From: Mycobacterium sp. 852002-51057_SCH5723018
GTDB lineage: Bacteria > Actinomycetota > Actinomycetes > Mycobacteriales > Mycobacteriaceae
Length of the DNA: 35,152 bases
NCBI RefSeq assembly: GCF_001667035.1
Contig: NZ_LZIR01000109.1
Location: 1 to 35,152, forward strand
Direction: 5' to 3'
Both the position numbers and the translations under genes were made by a program. The notes below the pieces were generated by a model. It was not told the DNA's origin, did not search any database, and saw nothing but the letters and a program-made list of their open reading frames with translations. Of the stretch, positions 31,069 to 35,152 are shown one piece after another; position 1 is the first letter of the stretch; each line of letters begins with the position of its first letter.

Positions 31069-32025
31069 TCACGAAGACGGGGCTGGTATCTCGGTCGCCG
31101 GGCGCCGCCACAGCCGCGACATCACGCTCAGTGGCATGGGACCCTGACTGGGCGCCGGGGTAGTGGACGCCTCCAGCACGCCGGGCGCCGGGGTCTCGTC
31201 CTCTACCCCCAACCCGTCGCACAGCGCGCGGAGCAGCGCATCGGCGGCCAGCGCGTACGCGGTCGCCGAGGGATGGTAGCCGTCGGCGGAGAACATGAGG
31301 TCGCGTTTGGCCCGGAACTCGGGCGCCAGCAACCGCGCCATGGGGACCGGCACTCCGCCGGCCGACCGGACGGCGGCGGTCTGGGCGCGGGCAAGCTGCG
31401 AGGTCCGCGCATGCGCCAGCGAGCGAAGCGGCTGGGGGATGGCTGGGATCAGGCCCAGGTCCGGACAGGTGCCCACGACCACCACCGCCCCGCGGGAGCG
31501 CAGCCTGCGCACCGTCAGGGCCAGCCGCTGCGCGGACTGACTGATGCCGTTGAGTGCCGTGACGTCGTTGGCGCCGATCATGATCACGGCCGCGTCGGGC
31601 GGCGGCCCGGCCACGAACATCGCGTCGACTTGGCCCAGGACGCCCTTCGACGTGGCGCCGACGATGGCCTTGGTGCTCAGCCGGACGACCTTGCCGGTGC
31701 GCTCGGAGAGCCCGCGTGCGATCAGCACGCCCGGCACTTCCTCGGCGCTGGTGCAGCCGTAACCGGTGGCCGTCGAGTCCCCGAAGATCATCAGGTGCAG
31801 GTCGATGGGCATCCCGCGCAGCCACCGCTGCACGGGCCCGCCGCCGGGGGAATACACGCCGTCGGCGCGCGGCGGAATGTCCCAGGCCTTCGGAATGACG
31901 GTGCGCGTGTGTGCCGCCTGGCCAACCAGCAGGTTGCGTGCGCCCAGATAGGCCGTGCCCGTCGAGGCGAGTGCGCCCGCTGTGGCCAGGGCGATCGTCG
32001 AACGACGCGGCACCCGGATGGTCAC
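31069..32025 (-). CDS. GDSL/SGNH-type esterase, Rv1075c-like
   Basis: 318 residues. An N-terminal hydrophobic segment at about 10-28 acts as signal or anchor, followed by an SGNH hydrolase domain. Block I is GDST with Ser84, block III GAND at 151-154, and the Asp248/His251 pair in ADGYHP completes the triad. In M. tuberculosis Rv1075c, shown to be a short-chain lipase/esterase, the triad is S80, D244 and H247, the same spacing with a four-residue shift. The Pro/Ser-rich C-terminus after 275 is probably flexible. GTG start with no ribosome site; a TAAACT -10 seven bases before it suggests a leaderless mRNA. Confidence 0.92.
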   Translation of the reverse strand: MTIRVPRRSTIALATAGALASTGTAYLGARNLLVGQAAHTRTVIPKAWDIPPRADGVYSPGGGPVQRWLRGMPIDLHLMIFGDSTATGYGCTSAEEVPGVLIARGLSERTGKVVRLSTKAIVGATSKGVLGQVDAMFVAGPPPDAAVIMIGANDVTALNGISQSAQRLALTVRRLRSRGAVVVVGTCPDLGLIPAIPQPLRSLAHARTSQLARAQTAAVRSAGGVPVPMARLLAPEFRAKRDLMFSADGYHPSATAYALAADALLRALCDGLGVEDETPAPGVLEASTTPAPSQGPMPLSVMSRLWRRPATEIPAPSS

Positions 32026-32032
32026 GTCGTCG

Positions 32033-32038
32033 AGTTTA
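32033..32038 (-). promoter_or_regulatory. Candidate -10 of a leaderless GDSL-esterase transcript
   Basis: On the minus strand TAAACT fits TANNNT and is followed by seven bases and then the GTG start codon. No Shine-Dalgarno sequence precedes the gene. Leaderless mRNAs with this spacing are common in mycobacteria. Confidence 0.55.
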
Positions 32039-32092
32039 GTTCGGCTTGAGGGTTTGCGCGGGCTGCTTTTCTACAAAGTGGTCACGTTGTGA

Positions 32093-32111
32093 ATCAAATG
32101 TGGTATCAAAT
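32093..32111 (+). repeat. Two direct ATCAAAT repeats in the divergent promoter region
   Basis: ATCAAAT at 32093-32099 and again at 32105-32111, 12 bases apart (about one helical turn), in an AT-rich patch between the GDSL esterase and lipU genes. This spacing would suit a dimeric regulator; none is identified. Confidence 0.4.
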
Positions 32112-32256
32112 CAGGTTCTTCAAACGTTGCCCACATAAAGGCCTGTCAAGCTAAGTCATGGGGCTGGCTGAACGCCCTGGCGATCGGGCTGAACCGGACG
32201 CTTAGCTGCCTCGTCACATGCTGTATCGCACTACAACGGCGTAGGAAGTGTTGAGC

Positions 32257-33321
32257 ATGACCGCACCTAGCAAGGTATCCGGTTCACCCCGGAATACCAT
32301 TCGGCCATATGAGGTCCTCAAAGCACGTAGAGTTGAGGCACGCAGATTTGCGATCAGCGACGGCGCACCGGTCGAGGTCCTCGAGTCCGGGCCCAGCGTC
32401 GCTGCCCGAGTAGCTAACCTGGCGTCGCGTCTGACGATCCGGCCGGTCCTGGCGGTCGGCAGCTACGCACCCACCTTGCCCTGGCCCTGGGGCCTCATCG
32501 ATGCCGCGGCGAAAGTGCTGCTGCCGTCGGCCACCGTCCGCGAGACGGTGAGCTTGCCCAATTCGTCGGCGCAGCTGGTGCGCGCGCCCGGAGTCCTGCC
32601 CGCCGACGGCACCCGCCGCGTCATCGTGTACTTGCACGGGGGCGCGTTTTTGACCTGTGGAGCAAACTCGCACGGGCGACTCGTCGAGGCGCTGTCGAAG
32701 TTTGCTGACGCGCCTGTGTTGGTCGTCAATTACCGGCTGCTGCCCAAGCATTCCGTCGGGATGGCGCTCGACGATTGCCGCGACGGCTACAGCTGGCTGC
32801 GCGAGTGTGGCTACCAGCCTGACCAGATCGTGCTGGCCGGCGACTCCGCGGGCGGGTATCTGGCGCTCGCGTTGGCGCAACGTCTGCAGGAGGAGGGCGA
32901 GGAGCCAGCGGCGCTGGTAGCGATCTCGCCGCTGCTTCAGCTAGCAAAGGAATGCAAGCAGGCCCATCCCAACATCAAGTCCGACGCGATGTTCCCCGCC
33001 AAGGCGTTCGACGCGCTCGTCGCGCTCGTTGCTAGCGCCGCCGAAAAGAACATCGTCGACGGCAAACCCGAAGATATTTACGAGCCCCTCGAGCACATCA
33101 AGCCCGGCCTGCCGCGCACCCTGATCCACGTCTCCGGGTCCGAGGTGTTGCTGCACGACGCGCAGGTGGCGGCGAGCAGGCTGGCGGCCGTCGGCGTGCC
33201 GGCCGAGGTGCGGGTGTGGCCGGGGCAGGTCCACGACTTCCAGCTGGCCGCGCCGCTGGTTCCGGAGGCGATCCGTTCGCTGCGCCAGATCGGCGAATAC
33301 ATCCGCGAGGCCACCGGCTAG
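32257..33321 (+). CDS. lipU: Hormone-sensitive-lipase-type esterase LipU
   Basis: 354 residues of the HSL/acetyl-hydrolase group. The oxyanion motif is HGGAF at 127-131 (HGGG type), nucleophile Ser197 in GDSAGG, and His326 in QVHDFQ. At the usual catalytic-Asp position the sequence reads GSEVLLHD, so the acid is either E296 or the later D301. No signal peptide is seen. It should hydrolyse short-chain acyl esters. Start ATG 32257 has AGGAAG eight bases upstream; the GTG at 32248 lies inside that site. A perfect hairpin follows the stop. Position before the cystathionine beta-synthase gene matches lipU (Rv1076). Confidence 0.9.
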   Translation: MTAPSKVSGSPRNTIRPYEVLKARRVEARRFAISDGAPVEVLESGPSVAARVANLASRLTIRPVLAVGSYAPTLPWPWGLIDAAAKVLLPSATVRETVSLPNSSAQLVRAPGVLPADGTRRVIVYLHGGAFLTCGANSHGRLVEALSKFADAPVLVVNYRLLPKHSVGMALDDCRDGYSWLRECGYQPDQIVLAGDSAGGYLALALAQRLQEEGEEPAALVAISPLLQLAKECKQAHPNIKSDAMFPAKAFDALVALVASAAEKNIVDGKPEDIYEPLEHIKPGLPRTLIHVSGSEVLLHDAQVAASRLAAVGVPAEVRVWPGQVHDFQLAAPLVPEAIRSLRQIGEYIREATG

Positions 33322-33323
33322 CG

Positions 33324-33342
33324 GCGCCGTCTCCGACGGCGC
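33324..33342 (+). terminator. GC-rich hairpin after lipU
   Basis: GCGCCGTC (33324-33331) and GACGGCGC (33335-33342) form a perfect 8-bp stem with loop TCC, starting two bases after the lipU stop. There is no T-tract. Such hairpins may act as terminators in mycobacteria, so partial read-through into cbs is possible. Confidence 0.5.
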
Positions 33343-33381
33343 GGGTGTGCACCGCCCGAAACCGCCTGAGACGATGAACGC

Positions 33382-34788
33382 ATGCGGATCGCGCAGCACA
33401 TCAGTGACCTCATCGGCGGCACGCCGCTGGTTCGGTTGAACTCCGTCGTCCCCGAGGGGGCCGGCACCGTGGCGGCCAAGATCGAATACCTCAATCCCGG
33501 GGGCAGCGCCAAGGACCGGATCGCGGCGAAGATGATCGACGCCGCGGAGGCCGGCGGCGAGCTCAAGCCCGGCGGCACCATCGTCGAACCCACGTCGGGC
33601 AACACCGGTGTCGGCCTCGCCCTGGTCGCACAGCACCGCGGGTACAAGTGCGTGTTCGTCTGCCCGGACAAGGTCAGCGAGGACAAGCGCAACGTGCTGC
33701 TCGCCTACGGCGCCGACGTTGTCGTGTGCCCGACGGCCGTGCCGCCCGCCCACCCGGACAGCTACTACAGCGTCTCGGACCGGCTCGTGGGAGAAATCGA
33801 CGGCGCCTGGAAGCCCGACCAGTACGCGAACCCGGAGGGGCCGGCCAGCCACTACGCGACCACCGGCCCGGAGATCTGGGCCGATACCGACGGCAAGGTC
33901 ACCCACTTCGTCGCCGGCATCGGCACCGGCGGGACCATTACCGGCGCCGGCCGCTACCTCAAGGAGGTGTCCGGCGGTGCGGTCCGCATCATCGGCGCCG
34001 ACCCCGAAGGATCGGTGTATTCGGGCGGCAGCGGCCGGCCCTACCTGGTCGAAGGCGTCGGCGAGGACTTTTGGCCGAAGGCGTACGACCCGACCGTGCC
34101 CGACCAGATCATCGCGGTGTCCGACTCCGACTCGTTCGACATGACCAGGCGGCTGGCCCGCGAAGAAGCGATGCTGGTCGGCGGGTCGTGCGGGATGGCG
34201 GTGGTGGCCGCGCTGAAGGTCGCCGAGGAGGCCGGACCCGACGCGCTGGTGGTGGTGCTGCTGCCCGACGGCGGGCGGGGCTACATGTCGAAGATCTTCA
34301 ACGACGCCTGGATGTCGTCCTACGGCTTCCTGCGCGCCCGGCTCGACGGGTCGACCGAGGAGTACCGGGTCGGCGATGTGCTGCGCCGCAAGTCGGGTGC
34401 GCTGCCGGATCTGGTGCACACCCACCCGTCGGAGACGGTGCGCGACGCCATCGGCATCCTGCGCGAGTACGGGGTGTCCCAGATGCCCGTGGTCGGTGCC
34501 GAGCCGCCGGTGATGGCCGGCGAGGTGGCCGGCAGCGTTTCCGAACGCGAACTGTTGTCGGCCGTCTTCGAGGGCCGCGCCAAGCTGGCCGACGCCGTCG
34601 CACAGCACATGAGCCCGCCGCTGCCGATGATCGGCGCCGGTGAACTGGTCAGCGCGGCCGGAAAGGCGCTACGCGACTGGGACGCGCTGATGGTGGTGGA
34701 GGAGGGCAAGCCGGTCGGGGTCATCACCCGATACGACCTGCTGGGCTTCCTGTCTGAGGGGCCTCGAGGACTGAGCGGCCGACGCTGA
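33382..34788 (+). CDS. cbs: Cystathionine beta-synthase (PLP enzyme with CBS-domain pair)
   Basis: 468 residues. The catalytic domain (1-320) is fold-type II PLP. Cofactor lysine K44 lies in GGSAKDRIA, the substrate loop TSGNTG at 71-76, and the phosphate cradle GTGGTITG near 180-187. Residues about 335-460 form a tandem pair of CBS domains that probably bind adenosyl ligands such as SAM. It joins homocysteine with serine to give cystathionine, the first step of reverse transsulfuration. The H37Rv homologue Rv1077 has the same architecture. It is followed by pra after 77 bases on the same strand. Confidence 0.95.
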   Translation: MRIAQHISDLIGGTPLVRLNSVVPEGAGTVAAKIEYLNPGGSAKDRIAAKMIDAAEAGGELKPGGTIVEPTSGNTGVGLALVAQHRGYKCVFVCPDKVSEDKRNVLLAYGADVVVCPTAVPPAHPDSYYSVSDRLVGEIDGAWKPDQYANPEGPASHYATTGPEIWADTDGKVTHFVAGIGTGGTITGAGRYLKEVSGGAVRIIGADPEGSVYSGGSGRPYLVEGVGEDFWPKAYDPTVPDQIIAVSDSDSFDMTRRLAREEAMLVGGSCGMAVVAALKVAEEAGPDALVVVLLPDGGRGYMSKIFNDAWMSSYGFLRARLDGSTEEYRVGDVLRRKSGALPDLVHTHPSETVRDAIGILREYGVSQMPVVGAEPPVMAGEVAGSVSERELLSAVFEGRAKLADAVAQHMSPPLPMIGAGELVSAAGKALRDWDALMVVEEGKPVGVITRYDLLGFLSEGPRGLSGRR

Positions 34789-34865
34789 TCGAGCCTGTGA
34801 CGCAGGTCTCGCCGCTCAGGTACTGTAATGCGGCCTAGTCAGCTACCGCAGTGGAAGGTTGCCCC

Positions 34866-34931
34866 ATGACCGATCAGCCGTCGTCCGGCGAATCTCACCT
34901 GCCACCCACGCCATCGCCCGCATCGTCCGGT
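34866..34931 (+). CDS. pra: Start of proline-rich antigen Pra, interrupted
   Basis: ATG 34866, with GGAAGG at 34853-34858 seven bases upstream and a possible -10 TACTGT at about 34821, begins MTDQPSSGESHLPPTPSP. This is a Pro-rich N-terminus in the place where pra (Rv1078) follows cbs. After about 22 residues the frame changes to sequence that is the reverse complement of the middle of pra, so the frame that continues to the window end is not real protein. Pra is a membrane protein with an RDD domain after its Pro-rich head. Confidence 0.6.
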
Positions 34932-35144
34932 GGTGGAGTCCTGGGTCGCGCAGTACTGGTTCACGGTGTACTGGGTGACATCGGTGACGCACCCCGACTG
35001 CTGGGTGGCGAACATGATCCACGACCCGATGGCCTGCAGGACGACGTACGGCAGGTAGTCGATGACGAAGGCCAGCGCTCGCGAAACCCACGGGGCGTAG
35101 GCCTCCGTGGGCAGGGTGCGGATCGCTGGCCCGGGCGGCGGCGA
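34929..35144 (-). pseudogene. pra: Inverted internal fragment of pra (RDD domain start)
   Basis: Read on the minus strand from 35144, the frame gives SPPPGPAIRTLPTEAYAPWV and goes on through a membrane helix. It ends with a two-cysteine loop containing SGCVTD and NQYCATQ. This matches the region after the Pro-rich part of M. tuberculosis Pra, which has PGPAIRTMPTE and a loop with SSCVTS and GQFCVSQ. It lacks the start and the end of the gene and lies opposite to the pra start at 34866. A TGA sits in frame just before it, at 35145-35147. Confidence 0.75.
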
Positions 35145-35152
35145 TCAGGCGA

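Noticed and set aside
1..35152. CRISPR arrays, insertion sequences, phage genes, integrase
   Set aside because: No regularly spaced repeats, transposase or integrase motifs were seen on either strand.

Overview
The window comes from a slow-growing, non-tuberculous Mycobacterium. The DNA is GC-rich and carries PE, PPE and Esx genes, many Fad/Ech lipid genes, and a gene order that follows the M. tuberculosis H37Rv stretch from about Rv1038c to Rv1078. H37Rv names are given from memory of that gene order and of family hallmarks; no database was searched.

Left part (1-2714): an ESX-5-type secretion locus on the minus strand, PE8-like then PPE15-like then an EsxJ-type gene cut by the window edge. 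Middle left (2715-11066): a tRNA-Leu(UAA) with a short variable arm, then a variable region with no H37Rv counterpart that I recognise. It holds a secreted four-cysteine protein, a lone PE protein, a mycofactocin-type SDR with a methyltransferase and a secreted cupin, a membrane protein, a phytase-like lipoprotein, a dienelactone hydrolase and a DUF6295 protein. A fragment similar to the methyltransferase 3' end lies 3.3 kb upstream of that gene.

Core (11063-22803): Rv1056-like DUF427 protein, an inserted amt-glnK pair, the Rv1057-like beta-propeller, fadD14, Rv1059-like reductase, Rv1061-like amidotransferase, two patatin-like lipases meeting tail to tail, lpqV, and a cysteine dioxygenase-rhodanese operon preceded by a tiny cysteine-rich reading frame that looks like a cysteine-sensing attenuator.

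Right part (22804-35152): operon echA9-echA8-Rv1069c-like hydrolase; a Bax-inhibitor-like membrane protein with a structured 5' leader and a strong intrinsic terminator; an oxidoreductase-ECF41 sigma factor pair with a matching ECF41 promoter; fadA3; a GDSL esterase with a likely leaderless start; lipU; cystathionine beta-synthase; and the start of pra. The last 220 bases carry the middle of pra on the opposite strand, so the right end is either an assembly chimera or a real inversion.

The most interesting items are the cysteine-rich leader before the dioxygenase, the three-way-junction leader before the Bax-inhibitor gene, the self-consistent ECF41 module, the methyltransferase with a PqqD-like tail plus its relic, and the inverted pra end.
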